NCBI RefSeq assembly: GCF_032118995.1
Contig: NC_092660.1
Span: 18,958,501-19,022,500 of the forward strand
Direction: 5' to 3'
From: Asterias amurensis
Taxonomy: Eukaryota; Echinodermata; Asteroidea; Forcipulatida; Asteriidae
DNA: 64,000 nucleotides
Position 1 is the stretch's first letter. Every line of letters starts with the position of its first letter. The notes beneath the pieces were generated by a model that was not told the DNA's origin, did no database searches, and saw only the letters and a program-made list of their open reading frames with translations. The translations under genes were made by a program, and so were the position numbers. Below, in pieces: positions 1 to 10,384 of the stretch.

Positions 1-443
1 GAAGTATAACGCTGAAAGTGTTACACTGGATGTGGCTACGATGGTGTGGCCTCCGGTCGGTATTGGGTCATAGACAATACACACATATTCATCAGTATCG
101 GCCCTCTGCACATTGGTGATGGTAAAGTCCTGAACAACTGTTTGAGTATTCACACCTACTGATGTATCGAAGATGAAACGTCCATTGTTGTTATTAACAG
201 TGACTCCACCATATCTCAGGGTCCTTTCTGGGTTTTCAGTGCCCCAAACAACGATGTAATCCGACTCGAGGTTTGTAGCGGTACACCTCATATCAACCTG
301 CCCGCCCTCCTTACGATCAGCCTCTGGTGTTAAGATCTCCGCATACACTGTTGGTTGAGCATTGACAACCATCAGGAATCCGCCGCATCAAGTGAACACC
401 AAACACACACCAGCAAAACATACATCGAGATCCTTCCATCCAT
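1..443 (-). pseudogene. Gene 1: Ig receptor, N-terminal part only, frameshifted
   Basis: This is the N-terminal part of a family member, cut by the left window edge at the end of the V domain. Reading from the standard start at 443 (ATGGATGGAAGG context shared with the paralogues), one base is missing near 384 compared with every other copy (CGCCGCATC where the others have CGCCTGCATC). The signal-peptide frame then runs into a TGA after about 23 codons. Downstream of that point, the old frame still encodes a full V domain with MRC, W and DTDEYVC core residues and an FG-loop reading YDPIPTGGHTIVA. The tail class cannot be seen, but its position, strand and 5' flank match S genes 5 and 8. It is probably a pseudogene; a sequencing error or a polymorphic allele is possible. 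Confidence 0.8.
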
Positions 444-770
444 CGTATTGAATCTGAGTTTGTTAAGTTGCTATTAAATCATTTCTGGAGAAGACGGATA
501 AAGGATGAAAATGCATGAAGTAGAATGATCCCACGTTCACACACAGCTCAATGTAATAGTGATTTAATGTATGTATGTATGTATTAATGTTAACGATGAA
601 GTCGACTTGGTCTGTACTTCCTCCTGCTATAACTACGCGCCAATAAACTTCAACAATAACACAATTCATGAATTTCATTTTATCCAGACATGTTATCCAG
701 ACAGAGTTATAAAGTCACAGTTCAACCGATTCTACAACAGTTATTTGAGAACAGCCATACCGCAACTTAC
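444..770 (-). promoter_or_regulatory. 5' flank of gene 1 (S-type, long version)
   Basis: This is the upstream region of gene 1, read on the minus strand. It is closely matched at 19937-20270 (gene 5) and 35112-35450 (gene 8), and on the opposite strand upstream of the L genes. The first ~125 bases next to the start are conserved in all copies. An open frame of 71 codons lies here, but it is broken by out-of-frame indels in the paralogues, so I do not call it a gene. Confidence 0.55.
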
Positions 771-1917
771 CTAGACTTGTGGACAAGTCGTTAAATCGGC
801 CCCACGCGCTGAGATAGTGGTCTCGCGAGATCACTGCTCTCGCGCGAACTGATGGCTCCCCGATTTCATAATAATAATAAATCTTATAAAGCGCTGGTAT
901 CTAGAAAACTAATCACTGCGCTAAAATATGACCAAGGGAAAAATTAATGGTAGGCTTTACTGAAGAGGTAAGTTTTGAGATTGGATTTGAATGAAGAAAT
1001 GTCAGGTTGTGATCTAAGGGTGAGAGGCAGGTCGTTCCACAGGCGGGGGGCTGCAACCGAGAAACTTCTATCCCCATATGTTTTCAACCTGGAAGGTGGA
1101 ACGGCAAGCAAGTTGGCATTACTGGACCTTAGCTGGCGAACGGGCTTATACGGCAGGAGAAGCCTCTGCAAGTACAACGGGGATGAAGTCTCTGTCATAC
1201 AACGGTATGTTGTACAAAGGAGTTTGAAGATGATGCGTTGCTCAACAGGGAGCCAGTGTAATGCTTGAAGAACCGGGGTGATATGCTCAAACTTTTTTGA
1301 GCGTGTTAGGATACGAGCTGCAATGTTCTGACTGTCTTGTCGCTATTGAGTTGAAGTTTGTTTGCGACCATCTATTCCTTAACTTCGGCAACACACGCTT
1401 CTGTACGAGCAACTGCAGTGTTTGCGTCCGTGGAGACAAATGGCAGATATAGTTGTGCGTCATCCGCGTAAAGCTGAACGGACAGACCGTGGTTACGAGC
1501 AATGTTCGCAACAGGTGAAAAGTACAAGGAAAATAACACTGGACCGAGCACCGACCCCTGAGGGACGCCAACACGTGGTGTAGTGTTGGATGAGAAGGAC
1601 CCGTCAATTTTTACATTTTGGGTGCGATTTTCCAGATATGAAGTAAACCACTTCAAAGCAGTTCCAGTGATACCGAAATTGTAGTGAAGACGTTGAAGGA
1701 GGATTTGGTGGTCGATAGTGTCAAAAGCAGCAGAAAGGTCAAGTAACACTAAGATTACAGAGAGTTTCTTGTCAATGGCTCCAAGGATGTCATTTTGAAC
1801 ACACAGGAGCGTAGTCTCGGTGCTGTGGTGTTTACGATATGCTGACTGTGCCAGCTCAAGCAGGTTGTTAGATGTTAGGTAGTCATTGAGTTGACCAGCT
1901 ACCCCTTCGACTCCTCA
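771..1917 (-). mobile_element. 5'-truncated CR1/L2-like LINE plus flanking repeat
   Basis: Sequence absent from the otherwise matching spacers at 20270 and 35450. From about 1912 down to 867 the minus strand encodes a decayed reverse transcriptase: QSAYRKHHSTET, then DLSAAFDTIDH (motif A), GVPQGSVLGP (motif B) and YADDAQLY (catalytic motif C), followed after a frameshift by the typical C-terminal GDRSFSVAAPRLWN region. It ends in GCGCTTTATAAG plus a short ATT run near 868-880. The frames are broken (1372-1749 and 944-1198 are separate pieces), so it is inactive. Bases 771-866, with a TCTCGCGAGA dyad, look like another dispersed repeat carried along. Confidence 0.85.
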
Positions 1918-4590
1918 TCATGAATACTGTACTACGTCACTACCACAAACCGACTGATTGCAACATTTGAAAGTTCCACCAAGGTCTAATTGTGGAAAGA
2001 AACAAACGAAGAGACAGAAACACAGTAAGACTATACTTTAGAAGAGTTTCATTGAAAAGGGATAAGAATATAACGTCACTGTTTAATTTTCATGAAATTT
2101 GTACCTATATGCAGATTACAACTAGGTAGGGTTCGACACCAGAAAGTAGAACTGTTTATATGTTTCCTTTCATTTCAGTCGTTGACAATGTGCAACTTGA
2201 AAGTTTTGCAACAATATGAATTTTGGTTTTATAACTTTATACACCAATTTATACTCAGTAATTTTCTGGGTACTTTGTTTTGTTTCTTTCTAATTGTAAA
2301 TACTGAATTGACAGTGCTTACACAAATCGGTGTATAAGTTTAAAACCAAAATTAATAACAACAATTAAAGAGATATTAAATATGGACAGCATGAAAAAGT
2401 AAATTTAATTTCGATCATTGATTCGCCATTGAGTCACTTCGACTGAGTTATGAGACTATTTCCTTATCGTGGTTTGCTGCTGGTGCCAAAGGCCACAACT
2501 CTGAAATTTCCCAGCAGTGTTATGGTATGGTACACATCGTAACAATGACATAGCGGCAGAGTGCGCCCTCTATCCGATATCCATGTGTATTGTGATCATT
2601 GTGTTCGTTTTGAACGACAGCTAAATTAATAACGCTCATAGTATATCGATGAAGTGGTAGGGTATGGCCACTAATATGCTTCCTTGAGCTTCCTTACAAA
2701 CGAGGGCCGTACCTTTGTGTTGCAAACGTAGTTAAAATCCGCATTGAAGTTGTTCAAAAACATGTAGGTTAATGAAGTGACGTCACTAAGGCAAGGTCCC
2801 CACAGTGACATAGCTCAAAACTAGGTTAGTTAGGGATAACCAAGAGAGCCTAGAAATGACGAACAATGTCAGAAGGGTGATACTAATATGGAGGAAGATG
2901 ATGGAATTGTCATTTACGAAGTTATGAACATAATTATTATTTTACCATGACAGCTAACCTAATAAGGTGCGAATGTATTGGAGCTGATGCATTACAGTCA
3001 TTTCTAATTCTTAAAGCTTTGTATAAAATTCTTATCGATATTATTATAAACAGATCGCTTTCATTCTGAAAGCAACTAGACTCCCAATAATAAGTTGATC
3101 CGGAACCAAATCCTCAGAGAACTATTCCCATTTAAAACTCTCTCGAAGTTATTTATTTTCTTTAATTTGGATTGCCACAGGATTAATATTAAACAATACA
3201 CGTGAACAAAATCCCTGACTCAAAAAGATAGTCCTTTGTCGACAGAATTACAATGTAGTCGACTGACGTAGTTTGTTGGTAACAATTTATATTTTTGGCA
3301 AATCTGTGGGATTTATGATGTTTCACAAGTCCTCTAGACATTTTTTATTCAAAACTCAATAGAGAATTGTTTTTTAAAGCTTGAAATGCATTTTAATCAT
3401 GAAGTCATATAGCATTATGTACAATTATTAATTTGCAAAAGTGATGTAACCGCTCAATAAACATAAGTATCGATGATGCTGAAAGGTTTAGTCAAATAGC
3501 ATCTAAATGAAAAGTAACGGGTCAGAAGATAAATTTAAAACTTTATCTAGGGATTTTTTACATCGAGTTTGATTATAAAAACTATAGTGAGTTGTGAATG
3601 ATCTGTATTGTTGGATGGAGTTTGAACTAAGCCCAATTTGTTTTATTCCGCTGTGCAATGACACAAAACCTTTACATTTAATTCTTGGCTTTTGATATGT
3701 CGTTGTTGCGTCATTGAATTCGCATAAAAAAAGGAACTTCGTTTTGGTTAACGTCGATATTTGAAACAAAAATAGTATTTACAATTGATGTGAGGACCTA
3801 CCATCACATTTTGTTATCATTAAACGTGTTCGTATACCATCACCATAGGCTACTTGCAGTTTGAACTGCTAAGTATTAATATTTACATATTATTATAATA
3901 TGTAAATTATTAACAAAACTGTGTATGATACACAATTTTGTTGACGGTGTAAACTTACGTCCTCCGACACTTTTTATTCATACTTCTTAGCCAGTGTGAT
4001 TTATAACTGCTCCAGTAGTAATATCGTATTCATCCTAAAACAAAGATTGTTATCAAAACGCAGCTCCAACCAAAGCTAGAAACTGCAAATCACGGTCTGC
4101 GTTCTTGCCTAATACTAGTACCGTCGCTCGTTCACAACTACATTGTATTTACAGAAGTTTTCTCGATTTGGTTGACTGGTATATGTCTCTTGAAATCCAC
4201 TGAGAAGTGACTGCCCTTAAAAATGGATGATGTAATTGACGTTTCTATTTTATATTGGAGGCTTTGTGTTCAAAGTATTCTGTGTATAATCCGCACTCCA
4301 TTGAGAGAGTGTCGCCTCGAATACTGCCACTATACCATTATAATGTATCCTGCACAAACTGGGGATTCAACGTTGACACCAAGTGTGTTGTCTTATGTAG
4401 ATTCCCGAATAGAGAATCAAAGTAATCACAATAGGAGGTTAACACCAATGTAAATGTTTTCGCAGGAATTAGTGTTATTTAAACACCACATTATGTATAT
4501 ATTCCTTTTGTTTGTTTGTATCTTAATGTGACAACACCCATGGTGTAAATTTTAACACCCAGTTTTGCAATGTTTATGGTACTCATGTGT
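1918..4590. other. Gene 1-gene 2 spacer
   Basis: No gene is supported here. The stretch is a paralogue of 20270-22833 and 35450-38691, alignable along most of its length. It includes a foldback hairpin at about 2219-2353, a perfect TGACGTCA near 2777, and a short 3' flank of gene 2 rich in GTGTT/AACAC runs (4380-4590). An open frame at 2092-2337 is only open by chance: its paralogues differ by frame-breaking indels. Confidence 0.6.
2219..2353. repeat. Foldback hairpin (copies at 20571 and 35751)
   Basis: The left arm, beginning AATTTTGGTTTTATAAC, and the right arm, ending GTTTAAAACCAAAATT, are inverted copies about 30 bases long around a loop of about 75 bases. The same structure is present in the two paralogous S-S spacers at about 20571-20702 and 35751-35883. 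Confidence 0.6.
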
Positions 4591-5898
4591 CTAATTGTTA
4601 ACGTTCTGATACTGCTTCTCAGCTGAACTCGGTGGCACTCTTACCACTTCATAGCTGGTGTTGGTGCTACGCTCTGGACGAGCGAAGTCATACTCTGGGC
4701 TGCCATTCTCTACTTCAACTGGTACTTGGTAGTACGTATGTTGTGCGGGATGTGTCTCTTGAGTCGTAGTGGGTTCCGTGTAGACGCGATTCCTGTCCTC
4801 CGTTGGCTGCAGCTCCATGTTGGGATCAGGTTGGGTGACTCGGGGTCCTTTCTCAGAGGTGGGTCTTTTTATCAGACGTTTCTTTCTGACGTCACGAAGG
4901 ATGAGAATGATGATTATGACAAAGAATGTAACAGCGAGGATTAAGACAACAATGAAAGGTACAATCCATGGAGTTGAAGATGGGGCTGCACCAGAGCTTG
5001 GGCTAGACATAGTTGAAGAGGTTGAAGTAACCTCGTTCTCTGTAGTTGGAGTAGGATTTCCAATCGATTGTTTCGTTGATCCTGCTGTAGATGATGTTGA
5101 CGTGGATGATGTTGTGGGTTCTGTCATGGGTATTGTCATAGTGTTCCTTACTGTAATTGGTCCGATTTGACATGTACGTTGCATACCAGCAAAATACATT
5201 GATGATATGAGGCATTCGAATGCAACATCATTATCAGCATCATCCACTGTCAAAACTAATGTCCTTACGACTGTATCGCTATCATCGTTGATTACTGATG
5301 TCCATGTGATGTACCTAGAAGTCTGTAGAGTGGGATTGATCGTCATTGTGACTGTTCCGTGACTGCTCTCAGATGAACACCTCGTACCTAACTCTGTCCC
5401 AGCGTCTACTGTAATGGGTCCAGCAGGAGAGCACATAGGGAAGGACGCACTGGGGAAGTATAACACTGAAAGTGTTACACTGGATGTGGCTACGATGTTG
5501 TTGCCTCCACCCTGTATTGGTTCATTGACATTACACACATATTCATCAGTATCGGCCCTCTGCACATTGGTGATGGTAAAGTCTTGAACAACTGTTTGAG
5601 TATTCACACCCGATGTAGCGAAGATGAATCGTCCATTGTTATTATTAAAAGTGAATTCACCCCATCTCAGTGTCATATTATGGTCTCGCCTACTCCATTC
5701 CACGGTATGATGATCGTACCAGAGGTTTGTAGCGGTACACCTCATATCAACCTGCCCGCCCTCCTTACGATCAGCCTCTGGTGTTAAGATCTCTGCATTC
5801 ACTGTTTGTTGAGCAGCGGCAACCATCAGGAACCCGCCTGCATCAAGTGAACACCAAACACACACCAGCAAAACATACATCGAGATCCTTCCATCCAT
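4591..5898 (-). CDS. Gene 2: S-class Ig receptor, 435 aa
   Basis: A single-exon type I membrane receptor. The signal peptide is ~1-30, the V-like domain ~35-145 (B-strand MRC, VEW, F-strand DTDEYVC), the second Ig domain ~150-255, the Ser/Thr stalk ~258-311, the helix ~312-337 and the tail after that. The CDR-like segments differ from other copies (NLWYDHHTVEW; FTFNNNNGRF; FG loop NEPIQGGGNNI). The tail is unusual for class S: the first tyrosine motif reads PNMELQ (Tyr replaced by Asn), and an extra residue changes TYYQPV to TYYQVPV, so the first ITSM-like motif is lost. TSYEVV and YQNV remain. The start is the first ATG of the conserved ATGGATGG. The gene faces gene 3 head to head across 1.9 kb. 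Signalling through SH2 proteins is inferred from the motifs only. Confidence 0.9.
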   Translation of the reverse strand: MDGRISMYVLLVCVWCSLDAGGFLMVAAAQQTVNAEILTPEADRKEGGQVDMRCTATNLWYDHHTVEWSRRDHNMTLRWGEFTFNNNNGRFIFATSGVNTQTVVQDFTITNVQRADTDEYVCNVNEPIQGGGNNIVATSSVTLSVLYFPSASFPMCSPAGPITVDAGTELGTRCSSESSHGTVTMTINPTLQTSRYITWTSVINDDSDTVVRTLVLTVDDADNDVAFECLISSMYFAGMQRTCQIGPITVRNTMTIPMTEPTTSSTSTSSTAGSTKQSIGNPTPTTENEVTSTSSTMSSPSSGAAPSSTPWIVPFIVVLILAVTFFVIIIILILRDVRKKRLIKRPTSEKGPRVTQPDPNMELQPTEDRNRVYTEPTTTQETHPAQHTYYQVPVEVENGSPEYDFARPERSTNTSYEVVRVPPSSAEKQYQNVNN

Positions 5899-6421
5899 CG
5901 TGTTGAATCTGAGTTAATGAAGTTGCTATTAAATCATTCCTTGAGAAGACGGTTAAAGGATGGAAATGCATGGAGTAGAATGATCCCACGTTCACACACA
6001 GCTCAATGTAATAGTGATTTAATGTACGTTTAACGATACATGGTTGTACTTCCTTATACTGAGCACGACACGCCAATGAACTTCAACAATAACACAACAA
6101 TAACACAACTCTGGGTTTTCATTTTTACGGCAACAAGTTTAATAATAAGGGTCACAGTGTCACAGTTCAACTGATTCTAGAACATACCCCATCACAACTA
6201 CAAAAAAGATTACATTGTTTATTTATTACCATTTTCTTAATATTAGTAGGATGGTTTAAAACAGAATAATCTAGTCAAATATAGTTTGACAATTGTTGCC
6301 ACTTTGAACCATTATTTAACAGGCTTTCAGTCGCTTGTGCGATTATTTTGTTTGTCAAGAACTTATTTAAATTCCCACTGAGCGCTCTCAAAGAGTGTGA
6401 TCCATGTTAGGACGAGGATCG

Positions 6422-6429
6422 TGACGTCA
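6422..6429. promoter_or_regulatory. CRE palindrome TGACGTCA in a conserved spacer module
   Basis: A full consensus cAMP-response element inside a ~170-230 bp module repeated in most spacers. The palindrome is intact at 16956, 29707, 40553, 44888, 50553, 56204 and 59815, and mutated at about 24234 and 11604. CREB/ATF binding is known for this motif; any role here is inferred. Confidence 0.35.
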
Positions 6430-6578
6430 TAGATTTCTCAGGGTAGCACCAAACTAATTTGGAAAATGCCTGATAGATCAGTTCAGCGTATAGATGTAAT
6501 CCATCAATAAATCACAAATACGCCACCAACGGTGCCAATAGGGTCCTAAATCGTGTTTAATATTTGCCTTCTTTTTAA

Positions 6579-6953
6579 AGACACTGGGCACTTTTGGTAA
6601 AATGTCAAAGACCAGTCTTCTCACGTGTATCTCAACATGCACAAAATAACAAACCTGTGAAAATTTGAACTCAATTGGTCGTCTAAGTTGCGAGATAATA
6701 ATGGAAGAAAAACACACCCTTGTCACACGAAGTTGTGTGCGTTTAGATGGTTGATTTCGAGACCTCAAGTTCTAAACCTGAGGTCTTGAAATAAAATCCG
6801 TGGAAAATTACTTCTATCTCGAAAACTATGGCACTTCAGAGGGAGCCGTTTCTCACAATGTTGTATACTATCAACAGCTCTCCAATGCTTGTTACCAAGT
6901 AAGTTTTTATGCCAACATTTATTTTGAGTAATTACCAATAGTGCCCAGTGATT
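6579..6953. mobile_element. MITE family B, TTAA target site
   Basis: A 375-bp non-coding element flanked by TTAA at 6575-6578 and 6954-6957. The ends are inverted (AGACACTGGGCACTTTTGGTA against ATTACCAATAGTGCCCAGTG). Further copies lie at 18133-18479, 24390-24772, 40643-41025, 45055-45349, 57447-57817 and 59976-60271. TTAA duplication is typical of piggyBac-type transposition. Confidence 0.8.
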
Positions 6954-7125
6954 TTAATAAAGAAACATATTTTAGTAAACATTCTTGAGAGCAGCACTGA
7001 GTGTTATTAATTTAACTGTCATTCAAAACGAACACAATGATCACACTAGACATAACGATTATGTAACCACTGTATACTCAACATTTTCCCGAGTTCTGTG
7101 AACAAAATCACAGGCATAGTACTGA

Positions 7126-7196
7126 GGTGGGATTCGAACCCACGACCTTTGCAATTCTAGAGTCAGTGTCATACCAACTAGACCACCGAGATTGCC
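7126..7196 (-). repeat. tRNA-derived SINE-like segment
   Basis: On the minus strand there is a match to the pol III A box (TGGTCTAGTTGG) and, about 40 bases on, a perfect B box (GGTTCGAATCC) inside a GTGGG/CCCAC stem. The acceptor stem does not pair, so this is not a working tRNA. Copies lie at about 24952-25017, 45896-45962 and, decayed, 41173-41216. Confidence 0.6.
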
Positions 7197-7664
7197 CGGT
7201 AGCTAGAGACATGCCGTTCGAATCATATGTGTTAGCAGCGGGCACTCCAACGAATTTATAGATGTTAATTAATTTGCATCGGGTATGAAGAAAACTAATT
7301 TTGGTTTAACCTATACACACCGAGAAAATATTATTATCCTTTTTGAATAAATCTCCTCTGTCGTATAATCTCACTGTGTGGGCGTCTCTTCAGATGTTTC
7401 TTTCCACCATTAGATTTTGTTTGGAACTTTAAGAAATTGCAATCAGTCGGTTTGTGGCCGTGCCAAGGGTCTACAGTATTTCAATGTCATGATATGGGGG
7501 AGTTGGTATTGCTGTTCATAAATAACTGATTCAGTTGAACTGTGACGTTATAATTCTCTTTGTCAAACATGTCTGGATAAAATGAAATTCATGAATCGTG
7601 TTATTGTTGAAATTCATTGGCGCGTAGTGCTTAGTAAGAGAAAGTACAACCAAGTCGACTTATG

Positions 7665-7792
7665 TACATTAAATCACTGTTACATTGAGCTGTGTTTGAA
7701 TGTGGGATCATTCTACTTCATGCATTTCCATCCTTTATCCGTCTTCTCCAGGAATGATTTAATAGCAACTTAGTAAACTCAGATTCAATACG
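7665..7792 (+). promoter_or_regulatory. Conserved proximal 5' flank of gene 3
   Basis: About 125 bases directly upstream of the start are shared by all L and S genes (for example 443-570, 5899-6025, 25500-25620, 46450-46581). A pyrimidine-rich run ends in CTTCTCCAG at 7751 and looks like a splice acceptor 41 bases before the start. It is followed by a two-codon upstream frame, ATGATTTAA (7754-7762). A 5' non-coding exon further upstream is therefore possible. I see no clear TATA box. Confidence 0.4.
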
Positions 7793-9751
7793 ATGGAGGG
7801 AAGGATCTCGATGTATGTTTTGCTGGTGTGTGTTTGGTGTTCACTTGATGCAGGCGGACTCCTGATGGTTGTCACTGCTCAACCAACAGCGTATGCAGAG
7901 ATCTTAACACCAGAGGCTGATCGTAAAGGGGGCGGGCAGGTTGATATGAGGTGTACCGCTACAAACCTCGAAACGGATCATATCGTGGAGTGGAGGACTG
8001 AGGACCCACTACAGACCCTAAGATGGGGTGAGACCACTTATCAAAACGTGAATGGGCGATTCATCTTCGTTACATCGGTAGGTGTGAATACTCAAACAGT
8101 TATCCAAGACTTTACCATCAACAATGTGCAGAGGGCCGATACTGATCAATATGTGTGTAATGTCAGAGACCCAATACCGACCGGAGGCACCACCATCGTA
8201 GCCACATCCAGTGTAACACTTTCAGTGTTATACTTCCCCAGTGCGTCCTTCCCTATGTGCTCTCCTGCTGGACCCATTACAGTAGACGCTGGGACAGAGT
8301 TAGATATGATGTGTTCATCTGAGAGCAGTCACGGAACAGTCACAATGACGATCAATCCCACTATACAGACTTCTAGATACACCAACTGGACATCAGTAAT
8401 CAACGATGATAGCGATACAGTCGTAAGGACATTAGATTTGACAGTGGATGATGCTGACAATGGTGTTGCATTCGAATGCCTCATATCATCAATGTACTTC
8501 GCTGGTATGAAACGTACATGTCACATCGGACCAGTTACAGTGAGGAACACCGTGACAATACCCATGACAGAACCCACAACATCACCAACGTCAACATCAT
8601 CTACAGCAGGATCAACGAATCCTTCGATTGAAAATCCTACTCTAACCACAGAGAACGAGGTTTCTTCAACCTGCTCCTCTGCATCTACTCAATCTACGTC
8701 CACGAGTCAGTCCAGTCCTGCCGTCATTGCCGGAGCAGTCGTAGGGGGAGTCGCTGCATTTCTTCTCCTCGTTATCCTGATCCGTATTGGCTGTAAACGA
8801 CGCTCCGGCAACTCGGATCCCAAATCGGAACAGTTCAATGCAGACATCAACCCAACAAATACTGACTTGACGCTAGATAGACTTGAGCAGTCTCAGGTCA
8901 GTTTCAACGAGTATGGCGATCTTGACTCAATACAACATGGATTACAGGATAATATCATATATGTCCCATCCCCGAGCCCAATATCCGGACCAGGTGAGTC
9001 TTATGCTGGCACTTTGCCGGTACAAACAGCTGAGACGATTGATCCAAGTCTAATTTATGCAAAACCAATCCGTACCAAAACTCAAAAGACTGAACGTGAA
9101 TTAAAGAAGCAACAGTCATACCCCAACGATAATCCTACAACTGATCAGAGTTACAACAATCCTGCATTTGATTCTAATGTCTCTGGTGGAACAACAGCGC
9201 CCTATTGCGACGACTCACCCACTCCCACACCGGCGGCATCGGTTAGACCAACTCGACCTATTAAACCCACACCCTATAAACCCAACCCATCACAGCGTAA
9301 CACATTGGGTAGGCCTAACAATGACAATCCTGTAATTGAGTCAAGTATCTCTGATGGAACAACAACGCCCTCTGGAGTCGACATATCCACATCCACCAAA
9401 CCGATTGCATTAGTCAGACCAACTCGACCTAGTAAGCCAAGACGCTATAAGCCAAAGCCAGCAGAGCGTTGGAGTGACGCCCAGAGTATCCACAATGACC
9501 AGGCGATACCCTCTCCCCCATCCCTAACAAGCGTCACTGACGGTACCCCTAGCCTGGAAAACACCGACGATTCTCCTTACGCCGAACCCTCCGCACCCAT
9601 GAGGCAGCAGAGTAACCATGGCAACGCAGCATCTGAGGATCACACTGTCTATGCTGATTTGGATTTGCAATCAGACGAGATTCAAGATGGCGGACACCAC
9701 CCTCAACCAGCATCTGAAGCAGTGCTGTACTCGAGTGTTATGATGAACTAA
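7793..9751 (+). CDS. Gene 3: L-class Ig receptor, 652 aa
   Basis: A single-exon type I receptor. Signal peptide ~1-30; V-like domain with Cys54, Trp67 and Cys122 (DTDQYVC); second Ig domain with Cys174 and Cys229, Met where the core Trp is expected, and an extra Cys156/Cys243 pair that may form a second disulfide. The stalk is ~256-308 (mucin-like), with an unpaired Cys294 not seen in the other L genes. The helix is ~309-333. The ~320-residue tail has Tyr374 (YGDL), Tyr390 (YVPS), Tyr422 (YAKP), Tyr454 (YNNP), proline/basic runs at ~485-500 and ~541-556 of PxxPxK type, Tyr596 (YAEP), then TVYADL (Tyr620) and VLYSSV (Tyr646). The last two are ITIM-like and 26 residues apart, a spacing suited to tandem-SH2 phosphatases such as SHP-2 (inference). 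The gene is paired tail to tail with S gene 4. The start is the conserved ATGG; here the second codon is Glu. Confidence 0.92.
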   Translation: MEGRISMYVLLVCVWCSLDAGGLLMVVTAQPTAYAEILTPEADRKGGGQVDMRCTATNLETDHIVEWRTEDPLQTLRWGETTYQNVNGRFIFVTSVGVNTQTVIQDFTINNVQRADTDQYVCNVRDPIPTGGTTIVATSSVTLSVLYFPSASFPMCSPAGPITVDAGTELDMMCSSESSHGTVTMTINPTIQTSRYTNWTSVINDDSDTVVRTLDLTVDDADNGVAFECLISSMYFAGMKRTCHIGPVTVRNTVTIPMTEPTTSPTSTSSTAGSTNPSIENPTLTTENEVSSTCSSASTQSTSTSQSSPAVIAGAVVGGVAAFLLLVILIRIGCKRRSGNSDPKSEQFNADINPTNTDLTLDRLEQSQVSFNEYGDLDSIQHGLQDNIIYVPSPSPISGPGESYAGTLPVQTAETIDPSLIYAKPIRTKTQKTERELKKQQSYPNDNPTTDQSYNNPAFDSNVSGGTTAPYCDDSPTPTPAASVRPTRPIKPTPYKPNPSQRNTLGRPNNDNPVIESSISDGTTTPSGVDISTSTKPIALVRPTRPSKPRRYKPKPAERWSDAQSIHNDQAIPSPPSLTSVTDGTPSLENTDDSPYAEPSAPMRQQSNHGNAASEDHTVYADLDLQSDEIQDGGHHPQPASEAVLYSSVMMN

Positions 9752-10384
9752 CATTGATGTATTTGATAGATATCAAAGGATGACAAAGACGCTGCCCTTC
9801 TCCTTGCCACCTGGCCTGTCTCCCAATCTCATCCTCGTACCTTCTCCTATATATTGCTTATCGGTTCTTATTTATCTCTTGATTAAACATCATCTTCAGA
9901 TCAGTGTTTTGAATAATTCAAACTTAGCCTCGTTGAACATGCATCAATTTTAGAAACTTGAGTTTTCAACTTTTAAATGTAAACATTTTTTAGACATACT
10001 ATTTTGTAATCGAGCTGTTATACTACCACGGACGGTCTTGAGATCCTATCTGTTAGCAAAGACATTTTCCTGCACACACTTATATAAAGACTAATTTTCA
10101 TATTAAACATGTATTTGGTTTTATATTGTACCGATAACAAAAAATCATAAACTTGTGGTTCTTTTTATAAAACCTTGCCTTGCTGAAAAAGGGGAACCAC
10201 AACAAAAACTGCAACCTAAGACAATAAAATTTAACCCCGTCACAGGTAAATTGTACTCATTTTTAATACGCTTCTTCGGTAAAAAAATATATTAGAAGCG
10301 TCAAAATTTGTCATGAACAATACAAATATAGCTGCATTGGCTTTTATTTCTCAAAATCAAGTGGTTTGTATCCCCCGTAACGCG

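Larger units (their letters stand above)
5899..7792. other. Divergent spacer, genes 2 and 3
   Basis: This is the head-to-head intergenic region with both 5' ends. It carries a conserved CRE-containing module (about 6390-6555), a TTAA-flanked MITE (6579-6953), a tRNA-like SINE segment (about 7126-7196) and the conserved proximal flank of gene 3. It matches 23718-25620, 40034-41826 and 59314-61776. Confidence 0.65.

Noticed and set aside
463-678. Conserved 63-72 codon frame ending just before the receptor start (also 7582-7773, 35131-35349)
   Set aside because: Genes 5, 7 and 11 have out-of-frame indels or stops in it, so it is shared flank DNA and not a kept peptide; at most an occasional upstream frame.
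2092-2337. Small frame MKFVPICRLQLGR, also at 20440 and 35621
   Set aside because: Similar only because the spacers are duplicates; lengths and ends differ through frame-changing differences.
4817-5170. Frames antisense to the stalk and tail of S genes (repeated in most copies)
   Set aside because: Mirror frames of a Ser/Thr-rich coding region; they follow the sense gene and lack any signature.
7126-7196. Functional tRNA gene
   Set aside because: A and B boxes and a T-stem are present but the acceptor and anticodon arms do not pair.
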